64,000 nucleotides of DNA, taken from positions 120,525 to 184,524 of the forward strand of contig JARBJD010000137.1 of NCBI GenBank assembly GCA_033064195.1. Reading direction: 5' to 3'. Positions 46,601-57,703 of the stretch are shown here, one piece after another. The notes below the pieces were generated by a model. The model was not told the DNA's origin, ran no database searches, and worked only from the letters and a program-made list of their open reading frames with translations. Source of the DNA: Blattamonas nauphoetae (lineage: Eukaryota > Preaxostyla > Oxymonadida). Position 1 is the stretch's first letter, and every line of letters begins with the position of its first letter. Made by a program: the position numbers and the translations under genes.

Positions 46601-46630
46601 TTGTTCAAAATAACGAGTTCTTCACACCAA

Positions 46631-49600
46631 ATTCATGCTGTGAAAGTGGTGTCTTTCAGTGTTTCAGTTTTTCATCTTGTTTTGAGTCGAGATCTCTCCT
46701 CTGACAGCGCCTCCAAGTGTTGCGGGTCCAAGTCGTCCCTTGCTCCCATTTCCCACCGCTTCGGCGGTAGTCTCTAAAAAGCCTGCCACACAACTACACA
46801 CATTTGACACTATTTTTCTGAAAAGCACAATTTTTCTGATGAATCAAACGAATTAAGCCAATAATTCATTATGCCACCGCCGTCAAACCAGGGCATGACA
46901 TCGAGTGAGAAACAAGTTTTCCGACAGTTCATCCTTGAACATTCAAAGGTGAGCAGTGAATGTCAAAGAGTGGATACATAGAAGGAGGAGAAGTGGATGC
47001 AGGGCCAGTTTCTGTTAGAATCAAGAAAATAACATGGGAGACACTTTAAAAGGAAATACACCTCTCAATGTTCGATTCCGTATTCCTTCAGAACATCAAA
47101 GGAATCAAGAAAGCAAAGCGGCGGACGGATTTTTGTCCGGATTGTGTGAGATATCAATGGCTAAGAAGAGAAGAAAAAAGGGAGAGATAAGAAACGAACC
47201 GTATGAGGACATACTGAGAGTTGAGATGGATTTACTTGCCGTTCATGTCATTGAAGCGAAGGTGCAACGTCAAGGAATCACAGCAACAGGGGACACTTTT
47301 GGAGTGGTTGTCTACAAGAAGTTGAACGGAGTGACCAAAAACATGCCGTTCATTGTACGTCCGACATTCATGCTGTGAAAGTGGTGTCTTTCAGTGTTTC
47401 AGTTTTTCATCTTGTTTTGAGTCGAGATCTCTCCTCTGACAGCGCCTCCAAGTGTTGCGGGTCCAAGTCGTCCCTTGCTCCCATTTCCCACCGCTTCGGC
47501 GGTAGTCTCTAAAAAGCCTGCCACACAACTACACACATTTGACACTATTTTTCTGAAAAGCACAATTTTTCTGATGAATCAAACGAATTAAGCCAATAAT
47601 TCATTATGCCACCGCCGTCAAACCAGGGCATGACATCGAGTGAGAAACAAGTTTTCCGACAGTTCATCCTTGAACATTCAAAGGTGAGCAGTGAATGTCA
47701 AAGAGTGGATACATAGAAGGAGGAGAAGTGGATGCAGGGCCAGTTTCTGTTAGAATCAAGAAAATAACATGGGAGACACTTTAAAAGGAAATACACCTCT
47801 CAATGTTCGATTCCGTATTCCTTCAGAACATCAAAGGAATCAAGAAAGCAAAGCGGCGGACGGATTTTTGTCCGGATTGTGTGAGATATCAATGGCTAAG
47901 AAGAGAAGAAAAAAAGGGAGAGATAAGAAACGAACCGTATGAGGACATACTGAGAGTTGAGATGGATTTACTTGCCGTTCATGTCATTGAAGCGAAGGTG
48001 CAACGTCAAGGAATCACAGCAACAGGGGACACTTTTTGGAGTGGTTGTCTACAAGAAGTTGAACGGAGTGACCAAAAAACATGCCGTTCATTGTACGTCC
48101 GACATTCATGCTGTGAAAGTGGTGTCTTTCAGTGTTTCAGTTTTTCATCTTGTTTTGAGTCGAGATCTCTCCTCTGACAGCGCCTCCAAGTGTTGCGGGT
48201 CCAAGTCGTCCCTTGCTCCCATTTCCCACCGCTTCGGCGGTAGTCTCTAAAAAGCCTGCCACACAACTACACACATTTGACACTATTTTTCTGAAAAGCA
48301 CAATTTTTCTGATGAATCAAACGAATTAAGCCAATAATTCATTATGCCACCGCCGTCAAACCAGGGCATGACATCGAGTGAGAAACAAGTTTTCCGACAG
48401 TTCATCCTTGAACATTCAAAGGTGAGCAGTGAATGTCAAAGAGTGGATACATAGAAGGAGGAGAAGTGGATGCAGGGCCAGTTTCTGTTAGAATCAAGAA
48501 AATAACATGGGAGACACTTTAAAAGGAAATACACCTCTCAATGTTCGATTCCGTATTCCTTCAGAACATCAAAGGAATCAAGAAAGCAAAGCGGCGGACG
48601 GATTTTGTCCGGATTGTGTGAGATATCAATGGCTAAGAAGAGAAGAAAAAAAGGGAGAGATAAGAAACGAACCGTATGAGGACATACTGAGAGTTGAGAT
48701 GGATTTACTTGCCGTTCATGTCATTGAAGCGAAGGTGCAACGTCAAGGAATCACAGCAACAGGGGACACTTTTGGAGTGGTTGTCTACAAGAAGTTGAAC
48801 GGAGTGACCAAAAACATGCCGTTCATTGTACGTCCGACATTCATGCTGTGAAAGTGGTGTCTTTCAGTGTTTCAGTTTTTCATCTTGTTTTGAGTCGAGA
48901 TCTCTCCTCTGACAGCGCCTCCAAGTGTTGCGGGTCCAAGTCGTCCCTTGCTCCCATTTCCCACCGCTTCGGCGGTAGTCTCTAAAAAGCCTGCCACACA
49001 ACTACACACATTTGACACTATTTTTCTGAAAAGCACAATTTTTCTGATGAATCAAACGAATTAAGCCAATAATTCATTATGCCACCGCCGTCAAACCAGG
49101 GCATGACATCGAGTGAGAAACAAGTTTTCCGACAGTTCATCCTTGAACATTCAAAGGTGAGCAGTGAATGTCAAAGAGTGGATACATAGAAGGAGGAGAA
49201 GTGGATGCAGGGCCAGTTTCTGTTAGAATCAAGAAAATAACATGGGAGACACTTTAAAAGGAAATACACCTCTCAATGTTCGATTCCGTATTCCTTCAGA
49301 ACATCAAAGGAATCAAGAAAGCAAAGCGGCGGACGGATTTTTGTCCGGATTGTGTGAGATATCAATGGCTAAGAAGAGAAGAAAAAAGGAGAGATAAGAA
49401 ACGAACCGTATGAGGACATACTGAGAGTTGAGATGGATTTACTTGCCGTTCATGTCATTGAAGCGAAGGTGCAACGTCAAGGAATCACAGCAACAGGGGA
49501 CACTTTTTGGAGTGGTTGTCTACAAGAAGTTGAACGGAGTGACCAAAAACATGCCGTTCATTGTACGTCCGACATTCATGCTGTGAAAGTGGTGTCTTTC

Positions 49601-50311
49601 AGTGTTTCAGTTTTTCATCTTGTTTTGAGTCGAGATCTCTCCTCTGACAGCGCCTCCAAGTGTTGCGGGTCCAAGTCGTCCCTTGCTCCCATTTCCCACC
49701 GCTTCGGCGGTAGTCTCTAAAAAGCCTGCCACACAACTACACACATTTGACACTATTTTTCTGAAAAGCACAATTTTTCTGATGAATCAAACGAATTAAG
49801 CCAATAATTCATTATGCCACCGCCGTCAAACCAGGGCATGACATCGAGTGAGAAACAAGTTTTCCGACAGTTCATCCTTGAACATTCAAAGGTGAGCAGT
49901 GAATGTCAAAGAGTGGATACATAGAAGGAGGAGAAGTGGATGCAGGGCCAGTTTCTGTTAGAATCAAGAAAATAACATGGGAGACACTTTAAAAGGAAAT
50001 ACACCTCTCAATGTTCGATTCCGTATTCCTTCAGAACATCAAAGGAATCAAGAAAGCAAAGCGGCGGACGGATTTTTGTCCGGATTGTGTGAGATATCAA
50101 TGGCTAAGAAGAGAAGAAAAAAGGGAGAGATAAGAAACGAACCGTATGAGGACATACTGAGAGTTGAGATGGATTTACTTGCCGTTCATGTCATTGAAGC
50201 GAAGGTGCAACGTCAAGGAATCACAGCAACAGGGGACACTTTTTGGAGTGGTTGTCTACAAGAAGTTGAACGGAGTGACCAAAAAACATGCCGTTCATTG
50301 TACGTCCGACA
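46631..50311 (+). repeat. Five tandem copies of a 735-738 bp unit
   Basis: Unit starts (ATTCATGCTGTGAAAGTGG) lie at 46631, 47366, 48104, 48839 and 49574; the array ends at about 50311. Copies look identical except for one-base length changes in runs of A, T or G. The array starts and ends at the same point of the unit (ACATTC), so it consists of whole units. Each unit holds one reading frame or a decayed one (next entry). It could be a recent amplification, or a long-read region whose homopolymer errors were not corrected. Confidence 0.95.
47034..47378 (+). CDS. Hypothetical frame inside the 735-bp unit (one copy per unit)
   Basis: In copies 1, 3 and 5 a frame begins MGDTLKGNTPLNVRFRIPSE and runs about 114-124 residues. 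In copies 2 and 4 another frame is open. Segments EIRNEPYEDILRVEMDLLAV and VHVIEAKVQRQGITATGDTF are common to all. An upstream ATG in each unit starts MPPPSNQGMTSSEKQVFRQF and runs into GTGAGC, a possible donor. A Cys pair (CPDCVRYQW) appears in one frame. The frames differ only at homopolymers, so which is real cannot be settled. Basic residues and the Cys pair would suit a nucleic-acid-binding protein, but I do not recognise the family. Confidence 0.35.
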   Translation: MGDTLKGNTPLNVRFRIPSEHQRNQESKAADGFLSGLCEISMAKKRRKKGEIRNEPYEDILRVEMDLLAVHVIEAKVQRQGITATGDTFGVVVYKKLNGVTKNMPFIVRPTFML

Positions 50312-50731
50312 TTCTGAACCACAACTCAACTTTTATGATCGAAACGCTTGATGAAGTGCTGCATCAAATCAATCTTGATCAGACCCAATGTTTAATTGTC
50401 ATCTCCGTCTAAGGTCCTCATTTCCGCTCGAAATCTCTTTTCTCGTATTTCAACGACGGACTTCAGGAAGATTCCCCACAACTATCAACGGAAATTCTCA
50501 CTCGTCTCATTTCGCACAACCTATCGAACTGTAACTTTCCTGCCAGTCAAACCATCTTTTCACACTCTGTATCCAACAATGGAATTCGTTGGAATCTCCT
50601 CATTTCTCTGCTTGATCGGAACAAAACAAACCCTGTTTGGATCGGAAATGAAGAGGGGTCTGGAGGATTCGGTTCACTACCTTTTGAATGCGAAGTACAA
50701 CAAAATGAATGTGAATTCCACGAAAGCCGCT
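50312..50731 (+). other. Open frame without a start, function unknown
   Basis: From 50413 a frame stays open for about 120 codons to a TAG near 50779 and includes GLQEDSPQLSTEILTRLISH and NNGIRWNLLISLLDRN. It has no ATG near its beginning and overlaps the hAT fragment on the other strand. It might be an exon or gene fragment; nothing more can be said. Confidence 0.25.
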
Positions 50732-53077
50732 TTACCTCGATCGTCCAAGGAAACCGTTCTTCCTTCCAATCATCGAACTAGCCCCATCAGTTGAAACAGA
50801 AACACAATTCTGGAAAGAAGGAGTAAGTTGATGACTCAAATTGATAGAGCCTTGTGGAATGATCTTAGCGATTGATATGTTCCAACAGAGTTTGATGGGA
50901 CACCAGAGGTGCGTCCATCTTTGACACCAAGATGTGATGGAGGCGAATGGGAAGATTATGTTTTGCACGAAAGAACGCTGAACCGATTAGATTCTTTTGT
51001 TGAGTGATGGACAATTCTGGAAGTGACATCGTAGGCTGGGAGTCGTCATTGACGTGGATCTCTTCAAGTTTGATAGACAAATGATCAGATTTTGTCGTCT
51101 TTGATGCTTTGTTGATAAAAAGTTGTGGGTTGTTGAAGTCGATTTCTGTGAAGTTCACTGCATGCGCAGCACAAAATTCCTTCTCCATCTTTCATCTAAA
51201 ATTCCCTTACAGAACTCCCTTAAGCAACAGGAAAGATCGAAAGTCAACAGAGAAAAGGTTGGGCTAAACTCAAATCACCAGTCCTGGACAACTATCAGGT
51301 CCTTAAGGATTGCCCCCGATGACAACAAAATATGAGAGCAGCCAAGTGCCATCAAGACAAAAACGTGCTTCCAAAGTGAAAGGGCGTTCAGATCGATCAA
51401 TGCCGGATGTCGTCTTCTCTTAATCATCCGCAGGCAATCCAGACATCAAAAACCCGAGTGACAAGAATCCCCTGTGCCAGCTGTTACCCACCTGACGCCC
51501 TATTTTGGTTGATGCCCAACAGGGCTTTCATTTCACCACCACAAAGCTCAGTGGTGTCTCTCCGTTCTTCTTCAAACCAGATGGAAACAATGGCAGACAA
51601 GTCAGTGTGCGGAAGTTTGGATGGTCCGTTGATCCTTAAGAAGAGTTCATCATCCAAGGTGCTGGTTTTCATTGCATTTGAGTTTGAATAATTGAGTCAG
51701 AATTTTTAACATCATTCAAAAGTTCAACGGTCACAAACAAAACTCACGATTGAACACTCATGTCACGACTTGATGGAAGATTTCGAAAAGACTGTTCGAT
51801 CATGTTATGCAGCACTTCCTGAGGAAGGTCGAGTCATTTCTAAACCATGAGAGGAGATTGGTTTTGAATATTAGTCTTTGTCCTTTTGAATGATGTCAAA
51901 TATTCTGACCCAATTGATCGGGTTCATTATCGAGAAGTGCTATTCAACAGGCGCCGTTGAGACTGGGATTGTCAACAGTATTCGAGCCAATTCTGAGAGG
52001 GGTGGGTATCGGGGAGGATTTAAGGTCGAAAATGAACTTTGAGAGATTGCCAATCCGTGATGAGCCTCTCTCTTCCCTGTTCTCCAAAAAATCATTGGGA
52101 ATGAATGGAAGAAGACATTGAGTTCGGTGGCTCCAAACATTGGATTGGCTTGGTTTTTGATGATTTGTGCTGGATCAAAATCTTGAATCGAGCTGAATAT
52201 CGTTTCTGCAGGGAATCTTGAAGCGAACGCAGCCAATATTGCGGAGATATTGCGTGATAGTTTGTTCTGAATGAATTTGAGGTCCCCACTTGTCATTCAA
52301 AATCGTTGTTGCTTGATGAAAGTTGATTCTATAATTGTTTCGATAAGATCGTTTTTCTTAATAAGTTTCTGAGGTGAATCTTTCGTCGACGATAAGGCTG
52401 CAGCAAACTGGGACATTGTCAGAGAATGTGATTGGATCGATAGTTGAAAGGAGTAGAAGACCTCAGTGACTTTTTGCATACTGAAAAGGCAAATCTTGGA
52501 GAACAACCAAAATATTGTCGAGTGATCTGATATACTGAATCCAAACACTGAAAAAGAGACAACCATCTTGTTTGAGAGAGTGTCAGGAATGATCTTTCTT
52601 TCATTCCACTATTTTTCTGCTTTTCGTGAAGTTTGGCGGTGAGAAGATTGGAGTGGTGAAAAGTTGAGGCAATCATTCCGGCACTTGTTTCAACAGTGTG
52701 GAAAAGAGCCAAATCTTGGGAGTGACGAACATCACTTGTAGAGAGTGAGACTCTGTGGGCACAACAGTGGGTCGTCACAGAAAAAAAAAAGATTTGTGTG
52801 TGATGTTGATCCTCGAACCTCCATCAACTCCTGTTATAGACAATGATTTGTTCGAGTGTGTCTACCAATCCTGTCGAAATCAGAGCCTGGAGAATTCGTT
52901 ATCAAATTTGGGACGATGCAATTGACCGAACTGAAGGAGTTTGTGCAATAGTTTCTTGAACGAATTTGACAGATGACGGTTGAGGACGTTTCGATTTAGA
53001 CAGAGAAATGAGAGTTCTTGAGCAGATTGTCCGGTCACTATCTTATTGATAGTTTGGAGGATTGAAGTCAATGACAA
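50732..53077 (-). pseudogene. Scrambled remains of a hAT-type transposase
   Basis: Minus-strand fragments carry hAT landmarks. About 52419-52778 has CCAHRVSLSTSD (Cys-His region) and TRWLSLFQCLDSV. About 51940-52296 has the dimerisation motif YPPLSELARILLTIPVSTAP. About 51484-51672 has the C-terminal LFLRINGPSKL. The N-terminal half (HNLPIRLHHILVSKM, then VSTDGASSMIGRKNGFLG) lies at 50732-51188, which on this strand is downstream of the C-terminal half. This is therefore two truncated copies in tandem or one rearranged element. All pieces have stops and frameshifts. No terminal repeats were found. Confidence 0.75.
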
Positions 53078-54470
53078 CAGTCCGATCGCAATGTCGGCAG
53101 GGTTCGAAACTGCCCCAGGGGAGTTCTTTTCATAGCGAAAGTCTGCATTGACCGTCTATGCTTCTGGTGTCCTGTCTTTAGCTTGTCTGTGGATGATGGA
53201 GTTCGTGTACACCGAGTGTATTTATCAAGACACTCAACCTTGAACCATAACTAACACTTTTTCTTCTTCTCTTTCGGGCACTTTTTTGAAACATTGGTTT
53301 ATTTTTTGAACCAAAACCATCCACAACGGGCTAATCTCGTTCATTTCGAAAAGAGTGTACTGTGGCAACATGTTGAGACATTATCAGGGGTTCGAGTTGG
53401 ATCCCAAGGATCCCAAGATTTTGTAATCCCAAAACCCTTCTGGTGAACCATTTCACTTTGTATTTTATCTCTGATGTTACTGAGGAAAGTTTTCTCAGTA
53501 TTATGAATTAAAGGTGAAATGAACGGAGTTATCGTCCGTACTGGATGATCAATCGGAATCATCATCATCGTTGACGATTCTGGGACTGGTTGGGTCGGGA
53601 ATAGTGCATTGGTGAAATTGAGATTCATCGACGTCAGAATCGTCCGATGAATCTGTGGATTTGTTTATTTTCGAACCGCCACCGCTGATAAATTGTTAAA
53701 GTGGAGGCTGTGAGAGATGTTTTGACATGATAATTCAAAAGGGAAACGAAAATGAAGACTAATGAAGACAAATCTCCTCAACCAGCGGACCAATTTGTGT
53801 GAAATTTTTAATAGAAATGTTTTTTTGGGATAAAATTTTTCTTTTGTTGCAAGTCTTTTTTCGATATGTTCACGAAAAAAAGCATTTTATTTGGTTCAAA
53901 CCGGATATCTGGTGGTGGAAATAAGAGCTGGAAAAATGAATGACGAAGAGTTGCAGAAATCCAGACATCCAATGGGAACCTTTTCTCGTTGCGATTTACA
54001 GATGACTCCCGGAATGTTGTGTCACTTCGAACAAATGGTTTAACGCACTTTGGGAGACCGTAGGACCGCACTGGGCGACATTCATTGTCAAATCTAACCT
54101 GAGCCTTGGCCCAAGAAATCCTGCTCCATTCATCGAATCAAGAGAGCAATGCCTTCCTTGACTGTTCGTTTCGTTGACCAAGCCTGAAATCTCCATGTCA
54201 ATCAAGACTTCGCCATCAAGCCCTTCTCTTCGCTGAAGAATGTCGCCTCATCTCACGCTTAGCAAACTGCCCTTAATGTGGGCAAAACATGTCAAAATTA
54301 CATAAAAAACAGACCTGAATCCGAATCAAGGATCTTTACTTACAAAAATGGACACTCCTGAATCAAGCTCGCCCTTCGGGATCAAACCATTTTTCAAAAC
54401 TCAAAACTCTTTTGCATTGCCCTTCAGAAGAGAGAAACAAATATCGGAGGACCCATGAGAATCAGAGAAA
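53078..54470. other. Spacer with a fragment of the F foldback core
   Basis: No gene is supported. About 53810-53930 is an inverted match to the F3 core (AAATAAAATGC and ATATCGAAAAAAGAC words when read on the other strand, then CCAGATATCCGG). The remainder is unassigned. Confidence 0.45.
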
Positions 54471-55268
54471 ACCATCTGGACGACAATAGCACTGAACAGG
54501 CATGTGCTCATCTGGCTAATCTGGTTTCACCGAATCAAATCTGCCCCTCATCACATCGTCCAACGAGGCACTAGCGAACTAATCACTGCAGTTTCTGGTT
54601 TTTTTGAGATACGAATGGACCTCGACTCGATTCCACTTTTTAACGACTGGTTTCTTTCAGGATCTCCCACGTGAATTCTATCTGCAGGCAATACCCGTGG
54701 CGGGAGAACATTGTTTGCCTCTGATGGAGATTGTGTCCCGTTGCATGCTCTGTGCACAACCTGGGGCGTTTCAGAGCATCACCGGTGAAAGTCAGAACTC
54801 GATGGACGCCTTCCATCAGATCTTCATCAACTGGTTTTTTCGTCCAGTTCAGCCATTTCTGGAGTTCATCTGCACAAAGCGACACGAAATCAAAGATTCA
54901 GATGAGTCTCCTACTTTCTCAGATCTACTGACAACACTTCTTCGTTTCCTCTCGCATTCCCCAATTCGATTTATTTCTTCGAAACGCACCGTTTGGCCAT
55001 TGAGCTTCTTCGTGGTTTGAAAGTTGGTATCGATGCATGGCGGAAGGCAGGACCAACTGTTCAGAAGAGAGGACAGCAGATTCTGGCCAAACTGTGCGAG
55101 GAGTGACTTTCCGATGAGATCGAGCTTCTCCTTCGATCCGATAGACACAATTCAGCCATTCACAAACATACACGATGGTTCGTTCATCATTCTTATGTCT
55201 GTTCGGTTCAATTTGTTCTCACTATGTTCTTTCGACGAAGTGAGATTGACAATTTCTTTGGACAATTG
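54471..55268 (+). pseudogene. Decayed copy of the helical-family gene (paralogue of 21876-22913)
   Basis: In order it shows LDDNSTEQACAHLANLVSP (compare LDETSLEQARVFLEKITPG in the intact gene), then after a deletion FLTTGFFQDLPREFYLQ (compare ETAFFNLVPQSFYRHEM), FINWFFRPVQPFLEFI (compare DKVFDPLEPFLKYI) and GQQILAKLCEE followed by a TGA and LSDEIEL (compare RRLDEEGMSDELE). The TGA stands where the intact protein has Gly. There is also a TAA before the central block and a frameshift near 54970. Clearly non-functional. No sign of a nearby partner gene. Confidence 0.8.
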
Positions 55269-55935
55269 AGAGTCGATATCTCGTTGTCAGGTGGAAAGAG
55301 GCGAGTGGGAAAACATCTTTGTCTCCCTCTCCTCTCACTCCTGCATCCCATCACTTCACTTCATTAGCTCCTCAATTGTGGTTGTCGTTGTGACTATCCG
55401 TTCTCGACTCTTCCGAAACTGATTCGCCGCTTCCAGCTTCGCAATTCTGTCTCCAAAATCAGGTACAACTCTTCCAGTTGTGAACGTTCTAAGTAAAGAT
55501 TTCTTCTGTTTCCCGTACTGTCGAAGAATCTTCAGCTTGGCTTTGACCCACTTTTAGATCGCACGTGGATCTGTGCCACTGGTGAAGAGCACGTGAGGAA
55601 TGGTGCTGTGTGGCGATATCGTTCATGGAATGATGGGGAATTTGGTTGGGTATGTTTCGCTCTTTCTGAGAAGGACCGATTCGGTTGCAGTGTCCAAAGC
55701 GAAAGCGAATGGAGAGAATTCGAAGTCCGTGAGGCATTGTGCTGATCGTAAACACCTGGGAGTTTTGGAAATACGGCTGTCAGTGACGTCAAAACTCGAA
55801 TAATTACATCGAAGGGGAAACTTCCGGCTGTTGATTCAGATATAACTGACAACACATTCAGGAAGTTCTGTGTGTTCCTTTAAAAAGAAAATGACTTTGA
55901 TATTCATTCATCGAAGTTTGGTCATATTAGAATGG
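55269..55935. other. Spacer with one unassigned open stretch
   Basis: About 55536-55744 (+) is open and reads RTWICATGEEHVRNGAVWRY and WNDGEFGWVCFALSEKD, ending in TGA. It has the composition of real coding sequence but no start and no family I recognise, so it is probably a gene fragment. Confidence 0.3.
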
Positions 55936-56498
55936 ATGTGTGATTAACCCGGTCCGATCTACCAACCCGGAACCTGGGGTTGAAAGAAACTGCTTTGGTC
56001 CAACTAAGAAAAAAATAAAATTTGAGATTTCAATTCCGCGGTGAATCGGAGAAAACCTCAAAATACTGCATACAGCAGGAATGCACACGTTTTTCAAACT
56101 TTTTCAGCTCGTTTCTCCACAACCAGATATCCGTTTTACACCAAATAAAAAGCATTTTTATCGTGAATATATCGAAAAAAGACCCACAAAAAAATATTTG
56201 TTCCTAAGAAATTTTTGGGTGAGAAAAACAGCGTTTTTTCACATCTTCCCAAATACCCAAAATTTTTTTCTCTAATTTTTTTCAATATTTTAGTTTCACC
56301 AAAAAAACGTTTCTGTGAAAAATGTCATGAAAATCGGTTTACTGGTTGTTGAGATATACTCGTACACATTTTGAAAAGTGGCCAAAACGAGGTATTGTAG
56401 ATCATTTCTAAAATTTAACTTTTTTCTGAGTTGGACAAATATGGTTTGTTTGGACCCCAGGTTCCGGGTTGGTGACACGGACCGGGATAATGACATAT
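55936..56498. mobile_element. Foldback element F3 (about 563 bp)
   Basis: The left arm includes CCCGGTCCG and ACCAACCCGGAACCTGGGGT, and the right arm holds the inverses, ACCCCAGGTTCCGGGTTGGT and CGGACCGGG. Inside, TTTGGTCCAACTAAGAAAAA and GAGAAAACCTCAAAATAC match F2. The core words CAACCAGATATCCG and ATATCGAAAAAAGAC recur at about 53810-53930. No clear target duplication was identified. Confidence 0.8.
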
Positions 56499-57097
56499 CT
56501 ATCATAAAGTTTTAAGCGATGGTGGATGAATCAATTCGATCATTACCCTACAACTTGTTTTTCACTTTGTTTCAAGAAGAAATGTCTGAAAATAAGGATG
56601 AGCATCTTTCTTCAAATCCGGAGAAATGATAACTCCCGATTATAGGTTCCGAAATAACTGTCACTCTGGAATCCGGTATTCGGGAATCATGGAAAGATCA
56701 ATGGGGAGATCAGCCTTCACCCCGGTTTATTCTTCGTTTCTTTTGTTCGAAAGTCGAAAAGAATCCTGTGGACGAAAAAGCAATGCGTTCTTGAAGCTCC
56801 AAAAGCGGGAGTGAGTAGTGGTATAAGCGAAATGGGAACCAAACTGGCATAGGTGATACTCCTAGGAGAATTGGAACGAGAAATCATTTTGAATCTCAGA
56901 GCCAATTGATTTTTTTTAATATGACTCATTCTAATTTCCATCTCACTTACTACTGAAAATATTGACATTTCAGAGTAGTCAATATTTGGCCGTAAATTCA
57001 AAAATAAAGGCGAAAAACGGACCTCTTGAAAAGTGTCTTTTTTGAAGCAAATTTTGAGTACTTTTAGAAAACAACGTCGATTTCTTTTTTTATTCAA
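56499..57097. other. Spacer, no gene seen
   Basis: 0.6 kb of AT-rich sequence with short frames on both strands between foldback element F3 and the first gene of the virus-like block. It could hold the left boundary of that element, but no inverted repeat was identified. Confidence 0.4.
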
Positions 57098-57112
57098 TTT
57101 TTTAATTTGTAT
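57098..57112 (+). promoter_or_regulatory. 15-bp motif upstream of a viral-type gene
   Basis: TTTTTTAATTTGTAT, ending 3 bases before the ATG at 57116. The identical 15 bases end 3 bases before the ATG at 59410. Position and identity suggest a shared promoter or leader element. Confidence 0.6.
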
Positions 57113-57115
57113 AAA

Positions 57116-57703
57116 ATGAGCAGCGTCTTGACACCAACACAACTACTGGAAATTTTGGACAAAGAAGATTTGAAAATGAAATCACCTCCAACTCTCAATC
57201 GACAAGGAACAACATATCTCACAGGAAGCACTTTCGAATACTATCTCGAAGAGAAACCAGATGAAACTTATCAAGTGTACGTCAATAGTTTCGTCAAAGG
57301 ATACAGACCACATCTGAATCGCCAGAAATATCTTCGACCAGCAAATCGTTGTACAAAGAGAAGCTTATTGAATCAATGAAAATGAGAATTGTGAACTCAT
57401 TTCTGAATACACTCATTCAAGTACTCCAGTAACATATCGACATGAAGGAATTGAATGGATAGTAATCCCATCAAAATGGATGAAAGGATTCAGAACTCAT
57501 CAGAACAAACGAAAACGATACACACAATCGTTTGTTGAAAATGAATTGAAAAGAGAATTGTGAACTCATTGGAACATACACAAAGGTACTTGAGCCATTC
57601 AAATATCGCGATTTACGAACAAAGAATGAGTATTACGTTCGACTAGACAATTGGTTGTATTTTGGAGACCGTCCTCACTTGAGAAAGTACCATGACAGAT
57701 CTT
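57116..57703 (+). pseudogene. Array of three short repeated modules, frameshifted (virion-protein-like)
   Basis: The ATG at 57116 (MSSVLTPTQLLEI) opens an 87-codon frame; two further modules follow in shifted frames. Each module has the plan ENCELISEYT... P..Y ... then W/F-x-x-G-x-RPHL-x-x-x-Y: YVNSFVKGYRPHLNRQKY, IPSKWMKGFRTHQNKRKRY and LDNWLYFGDRPHLRKYHD. The first link, YKEKLIESM, also occurs as ALIESMREENC in the fibre-like gene at 59410, which shares the same upstream motif. The gene thus looks like a relative of the N-terminal part of the fibre. Breaks are single-base shifts. No known domain is recognised. Confidence 0.6.

Noticed and set aside
46631-50311. CRISPR-like array
   Set aside because: Units are over 700 bp, directly abutting and without spacers, in a eukaryotic setting.
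54880-55100. TGA read as an amino acid
   Set aside because: The in-frame TGA in the helical-family relic comes with a TAA and a frameshift, and intact genes here end at TGA and TAA, so a standard code with decay is simpler.
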